DNA of 64,000 nucleotides. Source: Paracoccus kondratievae. Its GTDB lineage: Bacteria > Pseudomonadota > Alphaproteobacteria > Rhodobacterales > Rhodobacteraceae. Of the stretch, positions 35,398 through 43,429 are shown piece after piece. The notes under the pieces are model-generated. The model did not search any database, had not been told where the DNA came from, and saw only the letters and a program-made list of their open reading frames with translations. The DNA lies in contig NZ_CP045073.1 of the NCBI RefSeq assembly GCF_009301415.1, positions 1,317,501-1,381,500 on the forward strand, read 5' to 3'. Within the stretch, counting starts at the first letter, position 1. Each line of letters starts with the position of its first letter. Made by a program: the position numbers and the translations under genes.

Positions 35398-36054
35398 ATG
35401 ACTGCGACATCTTTCGATCGACTTGATGCCCGTATCCGCGCGGCGATTGCCGAAATCGCCGCCGGTCGGCTGGTCATCGTCACCGATGATGAGGACCGCG
35501 AGAATGAGGGCGACCTGATCGGTGCGGCCTCGGCCATCGGGGTGCGCGAAGTGGCCTTTATGGTCCGCCACACGACCGGCATTCTTTGCGCGGCCATGGA
35601 CCCGGCGCGTTGTGCGGCGTTTGATCTGCCGCCGATGGTACAGGGCAATCAGGACCCGAACGGCACCGCCTATACTGTCAGTTGCGATGCGGCGGCCTGC
35701 GGCACCGGTGTTTCGGCCGAGGACCGCCTGCTGACCCTGCGCACCCTTGCCGGTCATCCCGATCCGGCGGCCTTGCGCCGCCCCGGCCATATGTTCCCCC
35801 TGCGCGCCCGCCCCGAAGGCGTTCTGGCCCGACCCGGCCATACCGAAGCCGCGTGGGAGCTGGTGACCCATGCCGGCCTGCCCGGTGTTGGCGTTCTGGC
35901 CGAACTGGTCAATGATGACGGCAGCATGATGCGCGGCCGGGCACTTGAAGAGTTCGCACAGCGCCATAATCTACCCATTCTTGCGATCACCGAACTTGTC
36001 GCATGGCGTCGTGCCCTGGCGGCCGAGGCCCCGCGGATCGCCGAGGTGGCATGA
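35398..36054 (+). CDS. ribB: 3,4-dihydroxy-2-butanone-4-phosphate synthase RibB
   Basis: A 218-residue single-domain RibB, converting ribulose-5-phosphate to dihydroxybutanone phosphate for riboflavin. VIVTDDEDRENEGDLI (about 26-41) is the acidic active-site loop, FMVRHTTGILCAAMD and GVSAEDRL follow, and LRRPGHMFPLRA with GHTEAAWEL gives the remaining active-site residues. No GTP cyclohydrolase II domain is attached. The normal rib operon is not here; the gene is embedded among FMN-using oxygenases, so it probably raises flavin supply when they are made. Overlaps the next gene by ATGA. Confidence 0.93.
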   Translation: MTATSFDRLDARIRAAIAEIAAGRLVIVTDDEDRENEGDLIGAASAIGVREVAFMVRHTTGILCAAMDPARCAAFDLPPMVQGNQDPNGTAYTVSCDAAACGTGVSAEDRLLTLRTLAGHPDPAALRRPGHMFPLRARPEGVLARPGHTEAAWELVTHAGLPGVGVLAELVNDDGSMMRGRALEEFAQRHNLPILAITELVAWRRALAAEAPRIAEVA

Positions 36055-37481
36055 GCGCGCCTGCCAATAACCCCGCCGAAACTCCGGTCGTTGCCATTAT
36101 CGGCGGCGGCTTTACCGGGGCCAGTGTCGCCTGGCATCTGGCCCGTGCCGTGACGGCCCCGGCACAGATCGTGGTGATTGAGCCGCGTCCGAAACTGGGG
36201 CAGGGGCTGGCCTATTCGACCGCCGATCCCAGCCATCGCATCAACGTTCCCGCCGCGCTCATGACCATGGATTGCGCGGATGAGGGCGGTTTGCAGAAAT
36301 GGATCGAGGCAGCGCGCCCCGATCTTTCGCCGGGCACCGAGGCCGAGGGCGGCGGGCTTTTCCCGCAGCGCGGACTGGTGGCCGACTATGTCAGCGACAA
36401 CCTTGCGCCGCTGCTGGCTTCTGGGCAGGTGCGGCATGTGCAAAGCGTCGCGACCTGGGTCCATCGCGGCGAGCGTTTTTGCATCTTTTGCCAGGACGGC
36501 ACCGAGCTTGAGGCCGATCTGCTGGTGATCGCATCGGGTCATCCGCCGCCCGGCATCCCTCAGGCGTTTCGCGATCTGGAGGGCTCGCCCCGGCTGATCG
36601 CCGACAGCGCGCAGGCGGGGCGGATATCACAAGTCGCAGCAGAGGATGGCGAGGTGCTGGTGGTCGGCACCGGACTGACCGCCGCCGACGTGATCGCAAG
36701 TCTTGACCGGCAGGGCTTTCAGGGTCGCATCACGGCGCTATCGCGGCGTGGGTTGCGTTCGCGCGGTCATGTTTTCGGCTACCCCGAGTCGCCCTCGGAC
36801 TTCGCAACCCGGCCTGCCCGCAGCGCGCTTGAACTGCTGCGCAATATCCGCGCCGCCGTGCGTCTTGATATCGGGGCCGGGCTGCCCTGGCAGGCGACGC
36901 TTGACAATGTGCGCCGGGACGGACCCGCGATCTGGGCGGCGCTGGATCTTGCCCAACGCGCGCGGCTGCTGAAAAAGCTGCGGGTCTGGTGGGACGTTCA
37001 TCGGTTTCGCATAGCGCCGCAGGTCGCCGGGGTTCTGGACCGGCTGATCGACCATTCGCGGTTGCGCGTCCTTGCTGCCCGGCTGCTGTCGGCGCAGCAG
37101 GATGATACCGGCCTTTGGGTCGAATGGCGTACCCGGGGCGGCAAGACCGGGCGCGAGCGTTTCGACAGGGTGATCCTTGCTACCGGCCCGGCACATGACA
37201 GCATCTTGCATAGCTCGCCTGTCCTTGCCTCGCTGGCAGATGCCGGGCTGGTCAGGCCGGATGCCCTGCGGTTGGGGCTTGACGTGACTGAGGGGTGCCT
37301 TGCGGTCGGCAGCAACGGCCAGCCGACGCCCGGCATCCTTGTGGCTGGTCCGCTTGCACGCAGCCATGTGGGCGAGTTGATGGGCGTGCCCGAAGTGACC
37401 GCCCATGCCGAGCTGGTTGCCGCGCGTCTGGCCGCAAGTCTTGCCCGCGCTGAGCGCAGCTTGCAGGACGCCGACCTCTGA
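36051..37481 (+). CDS. FAD/NAD(P)-binding oxidoreductase (PF13454 type, first copy)
   Basis: A 476-residue protein with an N-terminal Rossmann motif (VAIIGGGFTGASVAWHLA), then EPRPKLGQGLAYSTADPSHR, a second dinucleotide motif (EVLVVGTGLTAADVIASL) and the family block KLRVWWDVHRFRIAPQVAGV. PGILVAGPLARSHVGELMG near the end contacts FAD. Such proteins resemble flavin-dependent amine or thioether monooxygenases, but the function of this family is not established. It ends the long plus-strand operon. A paralogue lies at 38435. Confidence 0.82.
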   Translation: MSAPANNPAETPVVAIIGGGFTGASVAWHLARAVTAPAQIVVIEPRPKLGQGLAYSTADPSHRINVPAALMTMDCADEGGLQKWIEAARPDLSPGTEAEGGGLFPQRGLVADYVSDNLAPLLASGQVRHVQSVATWVHRGERFCIFCQDGTELEADLLVIASGHPPPGIPQAFRDLEGSPRLIADSAQAGRISQVAAEDGEVLVVGTGLTAADVIASLDRQGFQGRITALSRRGLRSRGHVFGYPESPSDFATRPARSALELLRNIRAAVRLDIGAGLPWQATLDNVRRDGPAIWAALDLAQRARLLKKLRVWWDVHRFRIAPQVAGVLDRLIDHSRLRVLAARLLSAQQDDTGLWVEWRTRGGKTGRERFDRVILATGPAHDSILHSSPVLASLADAGLVRPDALRLGLDVTEGCLAVGSNGQPTPGILVAGPLARSHVGELMGVPEVTAHAELVAARLAASLARAERSLQDADL

Positions 37482-37508
37482 TCCTCTGACCGCCATCTTG
37501 CGCATTAC

Positions 37509-37549
37509 AGCCCCTGCCATGCAGTCGCATGGTGGGGCTTGTCACGTTT
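37509..37549 (+). terminator. Terminator of the FMN reductase-SsuD-RibB operon
   Basis: AGCCCC..CCATGC and GCATGG.GGGGCT form a twelve-pair stem with a small bulge and an AGTC loop (37509-37539), followed by TGTCACGTTTT. It lies 28 bases after the preceding stop. Confidence 0.72.
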
Positions 37550-37653
37550 TGCAGCCCGCAACCGGGCATAGAATTATTTTCTTCATCCAGCACGAGATTT
37601 GGAACCCAAAAACTCGACTAACATGATAGATATTTACTGGAAGGAGAAAGCCC

Positions 37654-38259
37654 ATGATTCGCACATTACTTCTCCCCGGTCTTGACGGTTCGCCTGCGCC
37701 GCATTGGCAACACTGGTGGGCACAAACCGATCCGAATTCGGTGATGGTCGAGCAGGCCTCGTGGTCACGACCCTCGCCCGACCAATGGCTGACCGAGATC
37801 GCCGGCGCTTTGCTGGCGCATCCCGGCGCGGTTCTTGTCGGCCATTCGCTGGGGGCGATCGCGGCGGTCAAGCTGCTGTTGCAATGGCCGCAGCTCAAGG
37901 TTGGCGGGGCGCTGCTTGTCGCCCCGGCCGAGCCCGGCCGCGATCCGCGCACTGCGGTCTTTGGCAAGATCCCCGAAGCACCGCTACCGGTGCCGACCAT
38001 CGTGGTTGCCAGCCGCAACGACAGCTGGATGGAGTTCGACCGCGCGCGCGATCTGGCGCGGGTGTGGAGGGCGTCTTTTGTCGATCTGGGCGCGGCGGGG
38101 CATATCAACGTCGCCTCGGGTTATGGGCCCTGGCCTCAGGGTCGCCTGCTGCGCGCGCTTTTGCCCGAGGTCGCGACCGAGACGATTGCGAAACAGATGC
38201 CGCCCCGGCCCGTGCCGGTGCCGCAAGGCTGGCTGAAACAGCCGGCGCTGCAGGTTTGA
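37654..38259 (+). CDS. RBBP9/YdeN-family alpha/beta hydrolase
   Basis: A 201-residue serine hydrolase. LLLPGLDGSPAPHWQHWW at the start and VLVGHSLGAIAAVKLL (nucleophile elbow with Ser) are typical of the RBBP9/YdeN family, as is ASRNDSWMEFDRARDLAR. The catalytic His lies in DLGAAGHINVASGYGPWPQG. Family members hydrolyse small esters or amides, but physiological substrates are mostly unknown. It starts a new transcription unit after a terminator, with GGAAGGAG before the ATG, and is followed by a microprotein and a FAD-binding paralogue. Confidence 0.88.
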   Translation: MIRTLLLPGLDGSPAPHWQHWWAQTDPNSVMVEQASWSRPSPDQWLTEIAGALLAHPGAVLVGHSLGAIAAVKLLLQWPQLKVGGALLVAPAEPGRDPRTAVFGKIPEAPLPVPTIVVASRNDSWMEFDRARDLARVWRASFVDLGAAGHINVASGYGPWPQGRLLRALLPEVATETIAKQMPPRPVPVPQGWLKQPALQV

Positions 38260-38291
38260 CGCCCCCCAAAGCAGATCGAAAGGACCGACCG

Positions 38292-38435
38292 ATGTATGGC
38301 ACCGCTTACGACCCGGGGTTCATCGCCTTTCTTTCCCAGGAAGGTGAAGTGCTGTCCGACCGCGAAGAAAGCCGGCTGGGCCAGGCGCTCGCCGTGTTCT
38401 GGGCTTTGGTCTTTCTTTGTCTGATGGTGATGTGA
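38292..38435 (+). CDS. 47-residue membrane microprotein
   Basis: A short frame, MYGTAYDPGFIAFLSQEGEV then LSDREESRLGQALAVF, ending in the single hydrophobic stretch WALVFLCLMVM. AAAGGA sits about ten bases before the ATG, and the stop overlaps the start of the downstream gene (ATGTGATG), which argues strongly for real translation. The charged N-terminal half would lie in the cytoplasm with a short C-terminal membrane anchor. No family is recognised. It is likely a partner or anchor for one of its operon mates. Confidence 0.7.
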   Translation: MYGTAYDPGFIAFLSQEGEVLSDREESRLGQALAVFWALVFLCLMVM

Positions 38436-39769
38436 TGGACGGTCAATTCTTGCAGGACGGCAGCCGTCATATTCTTATCATCGGCGGCGGCGCCAGCGGT
38501 GTGCTGGCCGCCGCCCATCTGTTGCGCAACAATCCCGCGCTGCGCATCAGCATGATCGAAAAATCCCGCACTCTGGGTTGCGGCATCGCCTATTCGACCG
38601 ACAATCCCAATCACCTGCTGAACACGCGCGTTCATAACATGAGCGCCTTTCCCGACGATCCCGAGCATTTTCTGCGCTGGCTGCATGACGCAGGCGCCGC
38701 ACCTGAGGCTACGCCGGATTGTTTCGTTGGCCGCTCGACTTACGGGCGCTACCTCGAAAGCCTTTTGGCGACATGGGGCCGGGACCGGCTGACCTGCCGC
38801 CGTCAGGAATGCCTGCGCCTGGAAGAGGGGCCGGGCAGCGTGCGTGCCGTGCTGGACGATGGCAGCACCATTACCGGCCACCTCGCCATTCTGGCCACCG
38901 GCCATGCCGTGCCCCAGCACCCGCCACAAGGGATGCGCGGTGGCTGGGACTTTACCCCTCCGGCCAGTGCGGACACCGATGTCGTAATCGTCGGCACCGG
39001 GCTGTCGATGGTCGATCATGTCGTATCTCTGCTGGGGCGCGGGCATCGCGGGCGCATCACCTGCCTGTCGCGCCGCGGGCTTTTGCCGCGCGCTCATGCC
39101 ACAAGTCACGCCGCGCCCATCGCGACGGATGAGATCCCGCTGGGCGCCCCGGTCAGCCAGGTACTGCGCTGGCTGCGCGCGCGCATTCGCGCGATCGGGG
39201 CCGAGGGCCTTGGCTGGCGTGATGTGCTGGACGGGCTGCGCGCCCATGTCAGTGCAATCTGGCAAAGCTGGGACGAAGATAGCCGCCGCCGCTTTCTGCG
39301 TCATGGCGCCTCGTGGTGGGAGGTTCATCGCCACCGCATGCCGCCCCAGTCCGCGGCGCTGATCGGAGCAGCGCGAGAGCGCGGCCAGTTGCAGGTCCTG
39401 AAAGCGCGCTTCCGTCAGATGACGCCCGAGGGGGTCGAGGTCCTGACTGCCGGGGGGCCGCGTCTGCTGCCTGCGGGTCATGCCATCGACTGCCGTGGCA
39501 TCCGCCGCGACCCCGAGACTGACAGTGCCCCGGTTGTGCAAGAGCTGATCACCAGCGGACGGGGGCGGCTTGATGCGCTTCGACTCGGGCTGGACACGAC
39601 GCGTGATGCGCGGCTGATCGCGCGTGACGGCACCGTGTCGCAGCGGGTTTTCGCCATCGGCCCCTGTGCCCGCGCTGCGCTGTGGGAAATCACGGCGATC
39701 CCCGACATTCGGGTGCAATGCGCGCGGCTGGCGGATCTGTTTGACCGGCTGCCCGAGACCGTGGGCTAA
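38435..39769 (+). CDS. FAD/NAD(P)-binding oxidoreductase (PF13454 type, second copy)
   Basis: A 444-residue paralogue of the gene at 36051. ILIIGGGASGVLAAAHLL is the first dinucleotide motif and GCGIAYSTDNPNHLLNTRVH follows, as in the first copy. VVIVGTGLSMVDHVVSLLG is the second motif, SWWEVHRHRMPPQSAALI is the family block, and ALWEITAIPDIRVQCARL is the C-terminal FAD contact. It is translationally coupled to the microprotein by an overlapping stop-start. The two copies bracket the hydrolase and microprotein, pointing to a common pathway, probably oxidation of a small sulfur or nitrogen compound. Function unproven. Confidence 0.82.
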   Translation: MDGQFLQDGSRHILIIGGGASGVLAAAHLLRNNPALRISMIEKSRTLGCGIAYSTDNPNHLLNTRVHNMSAFPDDPEHFLRWLHDAGAAPEATPDCFVGRSTYGRYLESLLATWGRDRLTCRRQECLRLEEGPGSVRAVLDDGSTITGHLAILATGHAVPQHPPQGMRGGWDFTPPASADTDVVIVGTGLSMVDHVVSLLGRGHRGRITCLSRRGLLPRAHATSHAAPIATDEIPLGAPVSQVLRWLRARIRAIGAEGLGWRDVLDGLRAHVSAIWQSWDEDSRRRFLRHGASWWEVHRHRMPPQSAALIGAARERGQLQVLKARFRQMTPEGVEVLTAGGPRLLPAGHAIDCRGIRRDPETDSAPVVQELITSGRGRLDALRLGLDTTRDARLIARDGTVSQRVFAIGPCARAALWEITAIPDIRVQCARLADLFDRLPETVG

Positions 39770-39822
39770 AGCACGCAGGGCCATGATGCCTGCCATTGCC
39801 AAGCAAAGGACAAAAGCCCAGA

Positions 39823-39854
39823 GCCCTGCCGCTGACCCTTGGGTGCGGCAGGGC
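39823..39854. terminator. Convergent terminator hairpin
   Basis: GCCCTGCCGC and GCGGCAGGGC form a perfect ten-base stem around a twelve-base loop. It lies between the converging oxidoreductase gene and the orphan pair. On the minus strand it is followed by CTTTTGTCCTTTG. Confidence 0.7.
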
Positions 39855-39873
39855 ATCGCCATTCTGGCACAGG

Positions 39874-40209
39874 CTACAGCCGCCGGGACAGGGCGCTGCG
39901 CAGCAGGCTCTTGCCTTCGCGCAGGGGCAGGCACAGGGCAGAGGGGATCGTGCCAGGTCGCAATTGTTCAGCGATCAGCGCCATCTGCTGCCGGGAGCTC
40001 AGTCCTGACCAATCCTGCGGCAAAAGCAGGACCCGCAGCCGTTGCAGGCGCGCGCGGTCGTTCGACCAGATCGCATACCAGCGTGGCCCGGCGCGGCGAA
40101 TGTTCCAGTCCGGCTCCGGTAAAAGAAGAGCGTCGGACATTACCGGCCCGGAGCGGCTGGTTGTCAGAAAGAAAAGGCGGTCGATCAGGGTATCAGGGGG
40201 TTGCACCAT
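39874..40209 (-). CDS. Hypothetical protein (111 residues), second of an orphan pair
   Basis: Not recognised. MVQPPDTLIDRLFFLTTSRS opens the frame; RRAGPRWYAIWSNDRARLQR and LPQDWSGLSSRQQMALIAEQ look like ordinary globular protein. Support for coding: a strong GGAGG eight bases before the ATG, an overlap of 17 bases with the upstream gene, and a terminator hairpin downstream. No signal peptide, membrane segment or cysteine cluster. The Trp- and Arg-rich centre might suggest nucleic-acid binding, but nothing more can be said. Confidence 0.6.
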   Translation of the reverse strand: MVQPPDTLIDRLFFLTTSRSGPVMSDALLLPEPDWNIRRAGPRWYAIWSNDRARLQRLRVLLLPQDWSGLSSRQQMALIAEQLRPGTIPSALCLPLREGKSLLRSALSRRL

Positions 40210-40450
40210 GGCGGGCGCCTCCGCTGGGCGAATTGACCGGTTCGACCTCGGCGCGCCACAGCTGCCGGTTCCGGCCCCGCATGAAATCCGCCACCGTCGA
40301 ACGCGGCGAATGGGTCAGGATGCTCAGCGGGATGCCGTTCACACTAGGCACCTCACCCGTCCTGCGGTCGATGAGGCGCACAGAAAACAGCTGCTCCCCT
40401 TCGGCCCTGGTTTCGGCTCCGTCGGTGGCGATGAACTGGTTCATGTGCAT
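40193..40450 (-). CDS. Hypothetical protein (85 residues), first of an orphan pair
   Basis: Not recognised. MHMNQFIATDGAETRAEGEQ followed by LFSVRLIDRRTGEVPSVNGI and STVADFMRGRNRQLWRAEVE reads as a small, mostly beta protein. GGGAGAAC stands directly before the ATG. It overlaps the downstream partner by 17 bases and is divergent from the Lrp-type regulator, with 139 bases between the starts, so the pair may be the regulator's target. Confidence 0.6.
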   Translation of the reverse strand: MHMNQFIATDGAETRAEGEQLFSVRLIDRRTGEVPSVNGIPLSILTHSPRSTVADFMRGRNRQLWRAEVEPVNSPSGGARHGATP

Positions 40451-40589
40451 GTTCTCCCGTTCGCAGATTCGTTCAGGGTGTCATTGCTGCAGGGAAGTAT
40501 AATACACGATTGAACAGATCGGCAATATAGTTATTCTAGCGCCTGTCGAAGAAGCCGATTCCCCGGACGCGAAAAGGGCGAAAACAGAA

Positions 40590-41063
40590 ATGCCGGATCT
40601 GGACCTGATCGACCGCAAGATTGTTGCGGAACTGATGCATGATGCGACCCTGCCGATATCGCAGATCGCCGAAAAGGTGGGTCTGTCCCAGACGCCCTGC
40701 TGGAAGCGGATCCAGAAGCTTGAGGCGCAGGGCGTCCTGACCGGGCGGGTGGCGCTGGCCGATCCGGCCAAGCTTGGCTTCGGCATACTGGTCTTTGTCG
40801 AGATCGAGGCCCCCAACCACTCGATGGAATGGCGCGAGGAATTCACCCGTGCCACGTCAAGCCTGCCCGAGATCATGGAGGTTTATCGTATGGCCGGGCG
40901 CATGGATTACATGCTGCGCGTGGCGGTGCCGGACATGGCGGCCTTTGATCAGTTCTACAAACGGCTGACGGATGCGGTACCGATCAAGAACGTCACCTCG
41001 CATTTCGCGATGGAGCGTATCCGCTTCAGCACCGCCTATCCGGTTGATACCCGCAACCGCTAG
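40590..41063 (+). CDS. Lrp/AsnC-family transcriptional regulator
   Basis: A 157-residue regulator. MPDLDLIDRKIVAELMHDAT and LPISQIAEKVGLSQTPCWKR form the N-terminal HTH; GRVALADPAKLGFGILVFVE starts the RAM (ACT-like) ligand-binding domain, ending with the oligomerisation strand. Members sense amino acids. It is divergent from the orphan pair, and a T/A-rich stretch at 40490-40535 could hold its operator. A link with the sulfur cluster to the left is possible but unproven. Confidence 0.92.
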   Translation: MPDLDLIDRKIVAELMHDATLPISQIAEKVGLSQTPCWKRIQKLEAQGVLTGRVALADPAKLGFGILVFVEIEAPNHSMEWREEFTRATSSLPEIMEVYRMAGRMDYMLRVAVPDMAAFDQFYKRLTDAVPIKNVTSHFAMERIRFSTAYPVDTRNR

Positions 41064-41070
41064 AAGGCGA

Positions 41071-41769
41071 TCACGCGGTTCCGCGTTCGGATCGTGCCCA
41101 GCGATAGCCGACGCCCGGCTCGGTCAGGATCAGTTCCGGCCGGGCCGGGTCGCGTTCAAGCTTTTGACGCAACTGGCCGATAAAGACGCGCAGATAGGGC
41201 ACGTCATCGACATGGGCCGGCCCCCATACCAGTTGCAAAAGCTTGCGATGGGTCATCACCCGCCCGGCATTACCGGCCAGCGCCGCAAGCAGGTCGAACT
41301 CTTTGGGCGTCAGTCGCAGCAGCTCGCCATCGCGGCTGACCTGATGGGCGGTAAGGTCGATCAGCAGCCCGTCCTGACTGATCACCTCGGTGCGGGCGGT
41401 GCGGCGCGGACGCAGGCAGGCGCGCATCCGCGCCAGCAGTTCGCCGATGCCAAAGGGCTTGGGCACGAAATCATCCGCACCTAGATCCAGCGCCATGATC
41501 TTTTCCATTTCCTGATCATGGGCCGACAGCACGATAACCGGCAGGTCCAGGCGCAGCCGCAGCCGCTCGATCACCTCTTTGCCGTTCATGTCGGGCAGGC
41601 CTAGGTCAAGGATCATCAGATCGGGCTCTTGCGCCATGGCCTGGGCCAGCGCCTCGGCCCCCGAACCGGCAAGGCAGATGTCATAGCCCGCTGCAACCAG
41701 CGCATGGCCAAGAAAGCGCTGAATCTGCGGCTCATCATCGACGACGAGGATAAGCTGACGTTCCCTCAT
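41071..41769 (-). CDS. kdpE: Response regulator KdpE-like (OmpR/PhoB type)
   Basis: A 232-residue regulator. The receiver domain has VVDDEPQIQRFL, the phospho-acceptor Asp55 in LMILDLGLPDMNG, and the Lys in FVPKPFGIGEL. The C-terminal winged helix ends VLTEPGVGYRW-like (LILTEPGVGYRWARSE). LTPKEFDLLAALAGNAGRVM is typical of KdpE. It overlaps the sensor gene by four bases. There is no kdpFABC operon here, but the divergent kup potassium transporter suggests that it controls potassium uptake. Confidence 0.88.
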   Translation of the reverse strand: MRERQLILVVDDEPQIQRFLGHALVAAGYDICLAGSGAEALAQAMAQEPDLMILDLGLPDMNGKEVIERLRLRLDLPVIVLSAHDQEMEKIMALDLGADDFVPKPFGIGELLARMRACLRPRRTARTEVISQDGLLIDLTAHQVSRDGELLRLTPKEFDLLAALAGNAGRVMTHRKLLQLVWGPAHVDDVPYLRVFIGQLRQKLERDPARPELILTEPGVGYRWARSERGTA

Positions 41770-43316
41770 GCGGCGGCCTCCGGGATTGGCAGGCGCAGCG
41801 CAAGTTTTGCGCCCGCGCCATCGCGGGACGCAGTCAGCCGCCCCCCCAGCGTCCGGGCAATGCCCTTGCAGATCGGCAGCCCCAACCCGGCCCCCGCAGG
41901 GGCGCCGGTCAGCCCGTCCTGACCCAGCCAGTTTGCGACCGCAGGCGGCAGGCCGGGGCCATGGTCCAGAACGGCAAGGACCAGCTCATCTCCATCGACC
42001 GTGCCGGTGACGCGGATCGGGCCGGGGGCATATTTCACCGCGTTTTCAACAAGGTTAAAGACTGATTGCTCAAGCAAACCCGCCTCGGCCCTTATCATGG
42101 GCAGATCGCCGGTCTCGGCAAGGATCTGGGCATCGGGCCATGCACGGCGGGCGCGGGCCACCGCCGCCTGCGCAGCATCGCCCGCATCGACCCAGGTCAT
42201 CTGCGCTGCAATCCCGGCGTTAAGCCGGGTAAGCTGCAGCAGCTTTTCGACATAGCGGGCCAGCCGTTCGGCCTCTTCCTCGATTGCTGCCAACAGATCG
42301 GCCTGCGAGTCGGGCGGCAAGGTCACGCCCAATTCGCGCAGGGTCGTGACCGCGCCAAGGATCGTTGCCAAGGGCGTACGCAGGTCATGAGACAGCGAGG
42401 CAAGCAAGGCTGCCCGCGTTTCTTCGGCGGCCGCGCGGCGGCGCTCGGCCTCGGCGGCCTGGGCCAGGGAAAGGCGGTGCAGGGCCTGTTCGGCCTGACG
42501 CAGCATGACTTCGATCGTGCGTTCGCGCAGGTCGCGGTCACGGCGGTCGGGTGCCAGCCGGGCGTGGCCCAACACCGGGCCGGGGCTGCCTTCCACCTGT
42601 AAAGGATAAAAGCTGAGGCGCTGCCCATTCCAGCCCTGAGCGGGGGCCAGCTCGGCACGGCCATGGCGAAAGGCAATGTCCGCGGCATCAAGTTCGCGCG
42701 GTTCGGGGGCATAGCCTTCTGGCAACGCGGCGATCAGATGCAGTCCATTGCCCTGCGGAGCAAGAGCGACCGCCGGTCCTTCGGACAGACGGTTGAGATG
42801 GCGCAGCACGATCCGCGTCACCTCGGCGGGCCCGGTCACGGCGGCAAGCTCGGCGCTTGCCTGTGACAGCATCTCCAGTGCTGCGGCACGGGTCTTGGCG
42901 GCCTCGACCTGTTCGCGCAGCCGTCCCGCCAGCAGCCCGGTCAGGCTGGCCGCCAGCAGGAACACAGCCACGGTCACCAGATCATGCGGGCGAGAGATGT
43001 GCAGCGTGAAATGCGGCTCGACGAACAGAAAGTTAAAAGCGGCGATGGCGCCAAGGGCACTGGCAATTCCGACCCAGAAGCCAAAGGCGGCGGCATTGAT
43101 CAGAACCGCGGTCAGAAACAGCAGGATCGAGACATTCTCGGGCAGAAACTCGCGCAGCTGCCCCGCCGCCAAGGCCACCAGCGCCAACAAAAGCGCCGCC
43201 CCCAGCACTCCGCCGGGGCGCGGCGTGGTCATCCAGCGACGGTCGTCGGGGGGCAGGCGGGGCGGCTCAAAACTTTCCATGGCAGGATCTGGCGCGAGGG
43301 CCGGGCGCTTGTCCAT
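41766..43316 (-). CDS. kdpD: Short KdpD-like sensor histidine kinase
   Basis: A 516-residue kinase holding only the C-terminal half of classical KdpD (about 890 residues). After a proline-rich start come four hydrophobic segments (about 38-135) of the DUF4118 type, including FNFLFVEPHFTLHI, then a GAF-like region, the H-box SHDLRTPLATIL (His310), N-box (FNLVENAVKYAPG) and G-boxes (LDHGPGLPP, GLGLPICKGIARTLGG). The cytosolic KdpD and USP sensor domains are missing. It probably responds to membrane or ionic state and phosphorylates KdpE. Confidence 0.88.
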   Translation of the reverse strand: MDKRPALAPDPAMESFEPPRLPPDDRRWMTTPRPGGVLGAALLLALVALAAGQLREFLPENVSILLFLTAVLINAAAFGFWVGIASALGAIAAFNFLFVEPHFTLHISRPHDLVTVAVFLLAASLTGLLAGRLREQVEAAKTRAAALEMLSQASAELAAVTGPAEVTRIVLRHLNRLSEGPAVALAPQGNGLHLIAALPEGYAPEPRELDAADIAFRHGRAELAPAQGWNGQRLSFYPLQVEGSPGPVLGHARLAPDRRDRDLRERTIEVMLRQAEQALHRLSLAQAAEAERRRAAAEETRAALLASLSHDLRTPLATILGAVTTLRELGVTLPPDSQADLLAAIEEEAERLARYVEKLLQLTRLNAGIAAQMTWVDAGDAAQAAVARARRAWPDAQILAETGDLPMIRAEAGLLEQSVFNLVENAVKYAPGPIRVTGTVDGDELVLAVLDHGPGLPPAVANWLGQDGLTGAPAGAGLGLPICKGIARTLGGRLTASRDGAGAKLALRLPIPEAAA

Positions 43317-43429
43317 GGTCTTTATGGAATCCTTACGCGCCGGGCAATCTTCCCTGTCGATCCCTTACGCCGCTTTGCGCCACCTTGCGCGCTCGGGCCG
43401 GACGACTTCCGGTGCAATAAGGCGAAACC

